Positions 49,795 to 64,000 of a stretch of 64,000 nt of DNA are shown piece by piece. How positions within the stretch are numbered: position 1 is the stretch's first letter; every line of letters begins with the position of its first letter. The stretch is from Dermanyssus gallinae. Its lineage: Eukaryota; Arthropoda; Arachnida; Mesostigmata; Dermanyssidae. The notes under the pieces are model-generated. The model was not told the origin of the DNA. It did no database searches and worked only from the letters and a program-made list of their open reading frames with translations. The stretch is taken from positions 84,501-148,500 of the forward strand of contig QVRM01002131.1 of assembly GCA_003439945.1 (NCBI GenBank), in the 5' to 3' direction. A program made the translations under genes and the position numbers.

Positions 49795-49950
49795 GCTCAC
49801 CCTCGGCCAACATTTAATGTCCGTTCGTTTGCTTTCGCATTGCTTCATAAGACGAACCCCATAAATACAAATGTGCTACGGTGGGGGGGGGGGGCTCGAA
49901 CCCGTGCACCAATGTGTCTCGCGACTGCACCGCGCCACCGACAGCACTGG
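49795..49950 (-). mobile_element. tRNA-derived SINE, family A copy 3
   Basis: On the - strand it has the A region GTCGGTGGCGCGGTGCAGTC and the B box GGGTTCGAGCCCC, followed by a run of C at 49880-49893 where other copies have four. The tail matches copy 2 (ATGGGGTTCGTC-TATGAAGCAATGCGAAA in pieces). Confidence 0.75.
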
Positions 49951-50044
49951 TATTTTACTTAGACTACCCCCCCACTGCTTGTACAGCAAAGCCAAGTGGC
50001 GTAATGACAACTTTCTAATTGCCAACAGCTCAGACATTTGCAGT

Positions 50045-50215
50045 GGCGGTGGCTTAGGCGGCTAACGCACCGTTCGAAACGGGGCGTTGCCATGGCAACC
50101 ACGGTTAGCAAAAACATCGCTAGTTAGTTCGAGCCCCGGCCGTGCTGGTTGAATTTGTTGGACGTGGTTGTCTTTGCCCTGCTGCTGCTACATACATACC
50201 TCTGCTGGAGAAAGC
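50045..50215 (+). mobile_element. tRNA-like SINE with a perfect X-box palindrome
   Basis: The A box GTGGCTTAGGCGG is at 50049-50061 and the B box AGTTCGAGCCCCGG lies at about 50127-50140. The long spacing and body rule out a working tRNA. Between the boxes is GTTGCCATGGCAAC. Confidence 0.5.
50086..50099. promoter_or_regulatory. Perfect X-box (RFX-type site)
   Basis: GTTGCCATGGCAAC is a perfect 14-base palindrome identical to the optimal RFX/DAF-19 binding consensus GTNRCCNNRGYAAC. It lies inside a SINE-like sequence, so a role is unproven. Confidence 0.35.
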
Positions 50216-51149
50216 CTATATAATTCCAGTACGAGAACGCGTAGACGCATTTAGACGATAGCCACAGGCAACGTACCCCATTACGAGCGTCTAAAATGTG
50301 GTTGTCAGAGCGTTGAAAAATAAAAATTCTCTGACATTAAACTAAATCCTTTCCATCCCCGCCCCGGAACTGCAACTTCGGTAGGTACTTCAGCCAGGGC
50401 CAGAGACGAGATTTTCCCGGATCTCATCTGCTATTTGTGTCAGGGCCCAAACGCGTTTCACGCATTTTAGCTCTTACTTTGAGCACTTATTCGGCAAGCG
50501 AGTACACAACTTTATTGCTATTATCACACGAAACACTGCACTAGGCGTCGATATCTCTATTCTGTGTAGTTGGCTCTGCGCTAATCCAACATCGATTGTC
50601 CGTTTTTACCACAATGCGTTCAAGCGGATAAAGCATTATTCTTTTATTGGTGGGCTATATACATTCGTTCATATAAGGCTACATGTTTATATTGCGTTAT
50701 ACGTTTATTTATTATAGAGAAGTATATATCCGGTCAATAGTAATCTAACAACGACACACGCAGATATATATTATTATGTTTATGCTCATTCTATTCGGTC
50801 GCCGGGTAATTGACCCTCAGGCAGTCACACATTCGAAAACTGATAAATATGTGGGTTTATATAATTGGTTTTCCTGTGTAAATATTTACAATCCTGTGTA
50901 AGTTAAGGAGATTGAATTAACAAAATAGTAATTAAAATCTGGGCGCTGTTTACGCAGTCTCGTAGTGGTCATGATATTCACTGCAATCACCATGATAGTC
51001 CTGTGACAGCGTATAACGCCACTTAGAACGGACGCGCTCCTGACGCACACTGCACTTTGCGCCAGGAGCGCTTTGAAATTGTAATTTCAAGGGTTTGTTA
51101 ACGGATTAAGCAAATTCCGCGGACTCATTCATGGAAAAACGCTCAGGGC

Positions 51150-51150
<1 letters not shown>

Positions 51151-51244
<94 letters not shown>

Positions 51245-51274
51245 ATTTATGTATTTATCTATATATATATATAT
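51151..51274. repeat. (TA)n array at the left end of the Tc1-like element
   Basis: About 120 bases, pure in the middle and mixed with TATT/TATC near the element's ACAGGGTGT end. Confidence 0.95.
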
Positions 51275-51509
51275 ACAGGGTGTCAGCATTTTTGTGCTTG
51301 AAACGCTAGGGTATGGTCAAGCTCGGTGAGAAAATAACTTCTGCCAAAGGAAAGGGGGAGCGGAAATGCTTCGTATAGGAGTGAGATAATGTTTTATTGT
51401 TTTTTTTGTGATTTTAGGGGTGGCTGTCCCGACATACGTTCACAAAAGGCACGATTGTGAGAGAACACATTCCTGGATTGAAAAACTGAGCAAACCGGTG
51501 CATTCGGTA

Positions 51510-51785
51510 GAGAATTCTACATTTCGAAATTGTACCCGGCCTTAGCTAGCGCAATGGCTATTGTGATATTAAGAATAGTTTTCAATTTTTTTCTATTACG
51601 TACGCACAACCAATACGTCCAGACGAACGTGCATCTTAAGTGAATCATTTCGGTAGAGTTGACCTCTGTGGTTGCAAAGTAACTCAAATCTCCCTATGGT
51701 CATATCGGGTGTGAGTGCAAACATGCAGCTACTATGTTCGCTTTATTTGTCAATCAAGTCACTCGTGAAACCTGTAAGAGCTCAG
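51510..51785 (+). repeat. Left arm of long inverted repeat
   Basis: Pairs with 53346-53720 in inverted orientation, with roughly 80-90 percent agreement over the best 200 bases by eye. It contains ACTATGTTCGCTTTATTTGT and the AATACGTCCAGACGAACG block. Confidence 0.7.
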
Positions 51786-52374
51786 ACACATATTTATTTA
51801 CTTCAAATCTTGCTCGAACGAATGCTCACCTGCACACTGAGCCTTTTGTCTGTAGGATAGCAGTCTTCGGTAAGCAGCGCGGGCAAAGATAGCGTTGGTT
51901 GGAGGCAATGGTGAAGCAAGCTAAAAACATGCCGGGAAATAGAAGATGCCGCAACCCCAGTAACGAAGACGCGAAAGGTCACTAAATGCACGGGCAATCT
52001 GTGATATTGTGACAAAGCAGTTCAATCAGTTTAAGCAGATCAACCAGCGGCGAGGACAGGTGGAACATTCAAGATGCCGAATGTTCGGGAAGGTCCGATT
52101 CCATCGTTTAACATTATTACTATACGAACGCTACGGCGTCCCTTAAGTGAATAAATAGACCGAGAAAGCATAGCCTAACATCCATTCTTTGCTTGGCTGT
52201 GCTACAAGCAAGACGTACGTCGTGTGTTGTTGTTCATCGTTCGTAAGTTCCTCGCGTTGTAGCAATCGTCTAGCTAAATCTACATTTCCCAATTAATTCC
52301 ATTATAAAGTGTAGGCGTTTCTACCACGTGTATCGTGATGGGGCGATTAATAAATGTTTCTTTTTTTTAATAGT

Positions 52375-53332
52375 AAAGCAGACGGTAACGCGAGTCTTGC
52401 ACACCGGTTGTACGCAGAGCGTTTTCAACACCGAGTGATACCTGACAGGAAAGTGTCTTTGAGACTTCATCATTTGATCTGCGAAACTGGATTATTTCAA
52501 GGCCGTCATTACGAAGCCGGACGACCGCGGACAGTGAGAAGCCCAAATACGCGTTAGGCAGATGGCTAGAAGTGTCGGTGTGAGTCGTGTCACTGTTCAC
52601 GAGGTGCTAAATGAATCAGGGCTACATCCATACCGGTTGCAGCGAGTTCATACCTTCAGGGATTCTGGATACCAGCCACACATTCATTACTGTCGCTGGT
52701 TTCTGCAACAATCAGCGGCCGATGTGAAATTTCCTGCTCTAGTTTGCTTCACGGACGAAGCGTCCTTCATACAAGATGGTGTGTTCAACGCACACAATGT
52801 TCATTGGTGGGCTACGGAGAACCCGCATATGATCCGCCCGCATGCACACCAGCGCCGCTTTTCCGTGAGTGTCTGGGCTGACATAGTGAGCAACTATCTT
52901 TTCAGACCTCATATACCTCCAGGTAGGTTAAATGGAGGTTTCTCAGCATAACCTTGCAAGAATACTTGGCAAACATTCCACAGAGTATTCGGTCGAGAAT
53001 GTGGTTCCAGCACGATGGTGCCCTTTCCGGTACGGAATTATCTGGATGAGACCTTCGTCAATCGCTGGATTGGCCGAGGCGGTCCACAAGCTTGGCCGTC
53101 ACAATCGCCCGATCTGTCCAGTCTTGAATTTTTCCTTTGGGGCCACCTAAATGATCTAGTCTATTCAACTCCCGTTGAGCCTCCTATGGATCTGATTGGC
53201 AGAATAGTTACTGCTGGTGGAACCATTCGGAAGACGTCTGGAATCTCTAAACGCGTGCAACGCGAGCTTTGCCATCGATGCCGAATGTGCTTATTAGCTG
53301 GCGGGAGTTCGTTCGAGCAAGATTTGAAGTAA
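52375..53332 (+). pseudogene. Broken Tc1/mariner-like transposase
   Basis: Reading frames change at least three times. In order: an N-terminal helix-turn-helix part (KADGNASLAHRLYAERF, CETGLFQGRHYEAGRPRTV), a second HTH part (GVSRVTVHEVLNESGLHPY), the catalytic blocks FTDEASF, MWFQHDGA and SPDLSSLEFFLWGHL, and a C-terminal tail with SFEQ. This block order fits arthropod transposases in which the third block is LTPLDFFLWG; here the Asp is Glu. The frameshifts and this change make it inactive. Confidence 0.75.
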
Positions 53333-53345
53333 AATAAATATTTTT

Positions 53346-53720
53346 CTGAGCTTCTTCAGGTTTGACGAGTGACTTGACTGACAAATAAAGCGAACATAGT
53401 AGCTGCATGTATGCACTCACACCCTATATGGCCATAGGGAGATTGGAGTTACTTTGCAACCACAGATGTCAGCTCTACCAATTTGGTGCCAAAATGGTTC
53501 ACTTAAGATGCGCGTTCGTCTGGACGTATTGTTTGTGTGCGCGTAATGGAAACATTTTAAGAACCTGGGCGTGAAAGTTCAAACATGCGAAAGCAAAATT
53601 CTAATTTTGCAAACTCTTCTTAATATCACAATAGTCATTGCGCTAAATAAGGTCGGGTATAATTTAAAAAATGTAGAATTTTCTCCCGAATGCACCGGTA
53701 TGCTCCGGTTCTTGGGCGTG
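53346..53720 (-). repeat. Right arm of long inverted repeat
   Basis: Inverted partner of 51510-51785; it starts directly after the transposase stop. It includes about 60-90 extra bases relative to the left arm near 53490 and 53565-53620. Confidence 0.7.
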
Positions 53721-53924
53721 AATTTCAACCCTAAAAAACCGGCTGCCTCTCGACAGATCGCCTTTGAAACGGCGTCAGTTACGCCTGGTAACCCTTTTTT
53801 TTTTTTTTTTTTTTTTTTTATCAATATACGTTTCGATGAACCATACGAGATGGGATGATATCGATGTTCAGATCCTTTTTGCGGGCGATTACATTTTTTA
53901 CCCAATCTGGTGTGGAAATAAATC

Positions 53925-53971
<47 letters not shown>

Positions 53972-54056
53972 TGTATATATATATATATATATTGGCATTT
54001 TTTGCCGAGTTCTACTAAACCTTAAAATACGTACATATTGTTATGATACACCCTGT

Positions 54057-56012
54057 ATACATCAGGTTTTCTGTCATCTGTCTCTCTGCCACTTACAACA
54101 GCAACTTACCTGGCTGTAATCACCCTGCGCAAGCGGGGCCAGGCGGCAAGGCATATGGATATTTCGCGATATCTCTATTTGAGGGCTGCGGCTAGAACGT
54201 GGGCTAGCTCACGATTCAGAGGGCTTGCTCTCCGGCCAAGACACTGGCTTCTTCATATACTCACCCAGTCGTAGTTACACTACTGCCGTGGGTTATAAGA
54301 CATATTTTATAAATACACAAATATGTAAGTAAATATACGATTCTAATTTTACATTGTATGTATACACCTACAAGCATAAGCATACGCACATTTCCATATA
54401 AGCATAATATATTATGTGTGTTGTGATCACATAATAAGAATGTTGGTAACGAAGATGATGATGATGATGATATTTATTATGATTACTCTTTATGTCCTCA
54501 TGACTTTTAAGACTTCATTACTACCACTTAATGCTTGATTCGTAATTATTTACCTAATCAAACGCCCACACCAATATGTGATAGACGAAAGTTATAAGAA
54601 CTTTATTGAATAATGTGTTGGAACCATATACATTATTACAGTCATTAATGTCAGTCCTAATGTTGTCCACGCATATATTTACATATCACACATATCCTAA
54701 ATTGCTTATAAAAAATAAAAGATCGTGTTTTATATACTTACTCGCCAATATGAGCTCCTTAGTATATAAATATATATGTACAGTATATCATGAAGTCTGT
54801 AAATAGTTCAAATTTATGACGCCATCGCAATGTACTGGTTAGACGAGCACCATTATAATTCGACAATAAAATATTTGAAATGTTGATAGACTAGAACATG
54901 TAAGTATACACATTCAATTCGGCAAGGTAATGCAACAGGTCACCGTTGAGTTGTCGTATATGCCGCCAAGAGCATGAAATGTTTTAATAACACTATAACG
55001 GAATTTCAAGCACATTAAAGAAACTACAATATATACATGTGTATATTCGCCAATTTAAGCAAACGAGTAAAACGTAATAAAGCGATACAAATATTCTGTT
55101 CTCTAAATGTATACTTTTGAAACTCTGCACACTCACTGCAGTGGTGTTCCAACTTTCTGAGCCCTTCGAGAGAGTAGGATGACAAGAAAAACACATAAAC
55201 ATTGTATATTATATATGCCGGCTTTAGATGCCGATTGATGCCCGTATATATATATATATATATACATATAACTATGCAAAGTGTGGTTATCTAAGAACGA
55301 CACTTAAAACTGAGAACAACCTGTACAAAATGATGTTTGAACTCTATGTAACTAACGCTAAAATAGTTTATGTTTAGCGTTGTCATCACCACGATCATCG
55401 CTAGAGCTAGGAATGATCTAGGCAAGCTGTCTATGTGCGGCAATGAGGCATGGATCTTTCGTACCGAGGGACATATCACCGTCATTCGTCTGACCTGTTT
55501 TTGGCAGTATAAAGGTCAGCAGCTATTGTTTCGTCGACACAATCACTTTTGTCGTCTTGCGGGAAGGGGCATGTATAAGTTGATTCTCCTTTGGAATTTC
55601 ATACGTGAGTGAGTGTATAACAAAAATATTTCTATTAATAGTATAATTAAATACGTTACGATTCAAACAATCGGGAGATACGGAGAAACCGCCTTACCAC
55701 ACTATATTGAGGAAACGACAGTATGCAGATAAAAGCCTCACTCTTGTTGGAACAAGTAAAGCTAAACACGCAACTCTCGCAAGTCAACAGACAGACGGTT
55801 ATACTCGCACAAAACACAACCACCGGGACAAAAAACAAGGACAGAAAGTCGGAAAAATGAACCGCATCAGAGAACCAGGACAAAGACCGCCCTGGTTCAT
55901 CATTCACACGAACCACCATCACGACGACAACGACGACAACGACAACGACGACGACGACGACAATGATGATTCATCTGTTCACCTTTGTTTACCCTTAGAG
56001 TACAGACCCATC
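54057..56012. other. AT-rich, no supported gene
   Basis: (GAT)n at 54453-54471 and GAC repeats at 55918-55962. The 240-codon + frame at 55707-56429 is largely trinucleotide repeat. Confidence 0.4.
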
Positions 56013-56484
56013 CTAACAGGGCACGATATGAATGAGCGGGATCGACGCTGGAAGACCGCTTTCTCGCGTCGTCTGTCGTGTCGATTTAATGTCGTTGTTG
56101 TAGCCGCTGTTGCTGCTGCTGCTGCCGCTGTTGTTGTTGATATTGTTGGTGTTAATGATAATGTTGTTGTTGCTGTTGTTGTTATTGTTGTTGTTGTTGC
56201 TGCTGTTACCTCCAGCACTCGCCCGCAAGACGCCTCCGGCTTGTCCGTGTCCACCGTCAATTTCGTTGTCATCAGCAACAATCATCAGCGGGAGCCGTGC
56301 CCTGTTCGTTGTGACTCGACAATCCTCGGCCCCCGGTCGGTTGAGGTCGTTTCGCGAGAGCAGAAGACGTCGTGGAGGACCTCGACCAGGTCCGCGTCCA
56401 ACGCGACGGCCGCCCGCGTTCGGGCCTAAGTCAGGCGTTTGCCTCTTGATCACGTTACCCGCGCATCCCTGCAATTCGTTGACA
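56013..56484 (-). CDS. Possible GPCR tail exon, Asn-rich (doubtful)
   Basis: On the - strand an AATTGCAG acceptor-like site near 56485 opens a frame: GCAGNVIKRQTPDLG, an Arg/Gly/Pro-rich part, then a long Asn/Ser run encoded by AAC repeats. It lies downstream of the TM7 exon in the right orientation and could be a receptor tail. The phase does not match the TM7 exon (phase 1 needed, phase 0 seen), and with the matching phase it stops after a few residues. The Asn run is simply a trinucleotide repeat. It may be no gene at all. Confidence 0.2.
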
Positions 56485-57537
56485 ACGAGACAGACAAGTG
56501 AATCAATCAATCAATCAATCGATAGATATATCGATCGCCAGATGTCTGGTGAGAATGCGGCAGAGATGCAAACACAATACTACGGGTGTTCGCATCTCTC
56601 GTGCGAGATGCGAACACACAAACGATTGTGGCTCTACACGAGACTATCAGATCAAACCATAGCCAGAATGCTGACAAATTGGTAAATAGTATTTATGCCG
56701 CGTGTTTGTGGTACGCGATGCGATGCCCCCCCCCCCCCATCACTCATCTTGGCTTGGTCTTTCTCTTATACGCGTGCGTCCGTCGCCTTCGCTCCCTAAG
56801 TGAGTCTCGGAGTCTGGCAAAGGCCATACCTATATATTACCAGTATTCGAAACGGCCTGCTACTTGTACACAAAAACACACACCAGTTGCAATGTGTGAA
56901 GGTACCCTAAGCCACCACTGTAGCTTTGCGATGCATGAGCGTAAACGACCTGCGGGGGTGTGACCATAGTGCCATCATCACCACTTCCACCATCAGTATA
57001 GAAAAAGATGAAGAATACTGCCAGATAAAGCAGTGTCATCAGTCCATTGATAGTAAGTAGAGTACATACAAGGCCACACCTAAATCACAGTGTAGTTGTT
57101 CAACCAATACATCGAAAACTGATTCCATTAAGAGCCTTTTGATCGATTTTCTCGTTTGTTTAAATTTAGACCTCTGCGTCTTCGTGCGTTCTTTTTGGTC
57201 AGAGGCTAGATTGCTGCGAACTCGTTTTCCCCGTCTCCAATCGATGCATCAAGCATTGATACCATGAAGCACGGGCATATGTCGCACATATACTGTAGTT
57301 GGGCGAAAGGAATGACCTGGCAGGCTAGAAGAAAAGAAAACGGCGCATGCATCACTGCAATGATGATTGGATCTACGTAATGGCTTAGTGAAGCTAGAAG
57401 GTTTTTTACGTAAAAACTAACTAGGCCATGTTACACACTAAAGGCCGTGCGGCGTCTTAGCGTACATCTTAGACCAGCAGACGATAAGCTACAGTACTAC
57501 AATAAAGGATACATGACATCTTCCCATTTTAATTAAT

Positions 57538-57583
<46 letters not shown>

Positions 57584-57646
57584 GATGATTTATTAATCAT
57601 TTGCAATACGTTTGCACACTCGGCAGTGCTCGCGTTGATTTTTAAC

Positions 57647-57677
<31 letters not shown>

Positions 57678-57843
57678 GTTCACCCTCGCAATTGGTCTTG
57701 AAGCGTATGCCAGAGAGAACCAAAGTGTCCTTCTGAAGGCTTATAGTGATAAGAAAATACGCGCATTGCAATACATGTGGTACGTACACGAAGCTCGCGT
57801 AGTCGTGCACCGTTGAAATTGCGGGCAGGCTTTCCTTGCATAC

Positions 57844-62228
<4,385 letters not shown>

Positions 62229-62840
62229 CTGGCGCATGAACAAACGAACAAAACCGATACACAATTATCGACGTGTGTCGTACGAAACGCGTTTGCGTCT
62301 AAACATGCATCATACGCGTCATCATGCATCTGCGTATGCATACACATGCATGAACGCCTCACGCTCCTCACTATGCCGTAGTAGGTTTTCTCAATACGCT
62401 CTCTAATGGCGTGTCGTCCATCGACGAAACCAACCACTTTGCCGCTGTCGCCAACGCGCGACCTCTGTTGCATTCGAAGACATTTGCACTCGAGCACCTC
62501 GACTACGCTAAGCTAGTAGCAGCACCTCTCCGTGACCACAAGCACACGACGACACGGTGCTTCAGACAGGCGTCACCACCACGAAAAGAACAATGCGTGT
62601 TTCACACACGCTTATCGACAGGCAACGGGATCAAATGGGATCCGATTTGATGCTATAGCCTCGCTAAAGGCAGCTGCCATACTTTTTTTTGTTTTTAATG
62701 AAGGGTTGGATGGTAATGCACCATCTCTTTTTATTGAGGCATCTGTGCTCTCCCTTTTTTTTCGATCATGGTCGATTTTTAATCCACTCCGGCATTCCTT
62801 ATTTTGTTTAAATTGGGAACCATGAAAACCAATTTAGGAG
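62229..62840. other. GPCR intron upstream of the TM5 exon
   Basis: No TM1-TM4 coding text on the - strand here or up to 64000, so those exons lie to the right of the window. Confidence 0.5.
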
Positions 62841-62844
62841 TGAC

Positions 62845-62930
62845 CGGTCTGGGTCTCGAACCCAGGCCTCCCGAATGCAAGGCAGAAGCTTTTGCCACTA
62901 AGCCATCTTGCTCGGTATCCTAGTGCCCGA
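62845..62930 (-). mobile_element. tRNA-like SINE head, family C
   Basis: On the - strand: GATGGCTTAGTGGCAAAAGC (A box) and CTGGGTTCGAGACCCAG, a closed T arm with the TTCGAGA loop. The anticodon region is about the right size, but the acceptor stem does not pair. It could be a tRNA pseudogene; a related GGCTTAGTGGCAAAG occurs at 40751. Confidence 0.5.
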
Positions 62931-63854
62931 TAGTCCATAATATTAGCCGTTATCGTTCAATTTCAACGAAAACATAAACAAACTTCACTGTTGAACATAG
63001 ATTAATGGCAGCTCGATGGAACGACACAGTAATGATCCTCGCATGCATCTCTCGCGCTGTTAAAAATCGTATACACACATAACATGACATCATCAGTAGC
63101 TAGCCGCACAAAAATGAGGCAGGCTGCGAAACGCCCTGTGAGAACGGATAACATAAATGCAGCAAGGTTGCCTGCCAATTGACCCTTAAGATCTGTGAAA
63201 CTTTGATTCAATAGTTTGCAGGTGGTTCTTGGAAAAACTACGTATGATTTACCGTATTTGATGCTTCTTAAACGAACGACATATATGGTACGATTAGATA
63301 CCATCAGCAGTTGCTATTCCAAGATACCAACAGTGTAGAAAAACACTTCGTGCATACGAGACAAGTATTTAAGATCCTGAAGGCAGTCAGGTAAACAGTT
63401 TATAAGTTTTGTTTACAAGATTATAAGTTAGAATTTTCTGAAATCAGAGTAGTTAAGATGACCTAGAATTTCCAGTGACAGTTAATATTAATTGAGCTAA
63501 AAATCGGTGAAAGACAGAAATTAACCAGCTTTGACTTTGATTGTTATTTTTGATCTTGACGACCTTCAGAGCCAATAACAAAGAAGTGGGCGTAGGTCAT
63601 TCGTATTTTCACACGCACTCCGTACGCATGCCTTAGGACCGTATTTGACTCTCAGTGAACATTTTGGTATTGACAAAGTTGTAGTAGCTATCGGGTGACT
63701 CCATGATATGACGGGCTGATGCAGTATACAAATCAGCACATTCAAAGAGTACACATTCAGTGCTTGGATATACATTCAGTGCTGGAGAGAAGAGTTTTAT
63801 AATGCCAACAACCTAATGTGGCGGCGTGGCCCGAATAGTGAATGCGCAAACTTT

Positions 63855-64000
63855 CTTGGCTTTTGGCGTGCTCGATTAAATTTTCGATCCCGCGTGTAGG
63901 GATCTATTTCTTGTGTTTGAAGACGTCAGAAGTACATAAGTAACACATTGGAATAAAGATGACACATTTAGATGACGCATTTGAATTCTGTGCTTGCTCA
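63855..64000 (+). repeat. Dispersed SINE-like repeat, family D copy 2 (runs off the window)
   Basis: Same order of blocks as at 28375-28525: GGCGTGCTCGAT, GTGTAGGGATCTATTTC, GATGACGCATTTGAATTCTG. Cut by the window end. Confidence 0.55.

Larger units (their letters stand above)
51275..54056 (+). mobile_element. Tc1/mariner-like transposon with long inverted repeats
   Basis: The left end ACAGGGTGT at 51275 and the right end ACACCCTGT ending at 54056 are each next to TA. Inside, about 51510-51785 and 53346-53720 form long imperfect inverted repeats; for example CATGCAGCTACTATGTTCGC on the left is found inverted on the right, as is CTATTGTGATATTAAGAA. The right arm is longer and holds an extra insert, a T-run (53797-53819) and a (TA)n array. 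The broken transposase lies between the arms. The exact outer limits are uncertain because the ends beyond the strongest arms are poorly matched. Confidence 0.6.

Noticed and set aside
55707..56429. 240-codon open frame on the + strand
   Set aside because: Composition is driven by GAC and GTT/GCT trinucleotide repeats (Asp and Leu/Val runs); no domain motif, and an opposite-strand frame over the same bases looks equally open.
57680..57843. Unspliced extension of the GPCR TM7 exon to the stop at 57680
   Set aside because: The donor ATCG|GTATGC is good and the extension shows no palmitoylation or helix-8 features; kept only as an alternative.
62845..62930. Functional tRNA gene
   Set aside because: The T arm is perfect but the acceptor stem does not close; related heads occur elsewhere, so a SINE or pseudogene fits better.

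Overview
This is a eukaryotic, gene-poor and repeat-rich window. GT-AG introns, tRNA-derived SINEs, several LINE families, mariner/Tc1 transposons and about forty (TA)n arrays all show this. The gene content fits an arthropod: a tensin/blistery-like adaptor, a vasopressin/oxytocin-type peptide GPCR, a small secreted protein, and a mariner with a near-intact transposase. A mite-like arachnid is my best guess, but it is an inference and not shown by the sequence.

Layout. (1) About 5.1-14.8 kb, + strand: six exons of a tensin-like gene with fully consistent intron phases. They encode a linker, the SH2 domain and most of the PTB domain. The introns hold LINE relics, a tandem duplication and a dead mariner. 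(2) About 14.9-30 kb: LINE fragments, microsatellites, an unassigned terminal exon (22.04-22.27 kb) and an LTR-retrotransposon scrap with a SINE inside it. (3) 30.27-31.42 kb, - strand: a complete three-exon gene for a secreted helical protein of 104 residues. (4) About 32-56 kb: mostly transposon remains, including LINEs, a Ty3/gypsy scrap, a Tc1-like element with long inverted repeats, SINEs and TA arrays. There is one unassigned candidate exon at 49.03 kb. (5) 57.8-62.2 kb, - strand: three exons (TM5, TM6, TM7) of a rhodopsin-family receptor. A mariner with an uninterrupted 353-residue transposase lies in the TM5-TM6 intron.

The genes do not form a pathway. The main points for follow-up are: four copies of one LINE C-terminal domain with an RPDG...DVT signature; LINE pieces bounded on both sides by (TA)n; a set of foldback palindromes, several next to TA tracts; one extra base that breaks the tensin SH2/PTB exon; and the mariner inside the receptor intron. 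I found no CRISPR array, prokaryotic operon or classical RNA gene.
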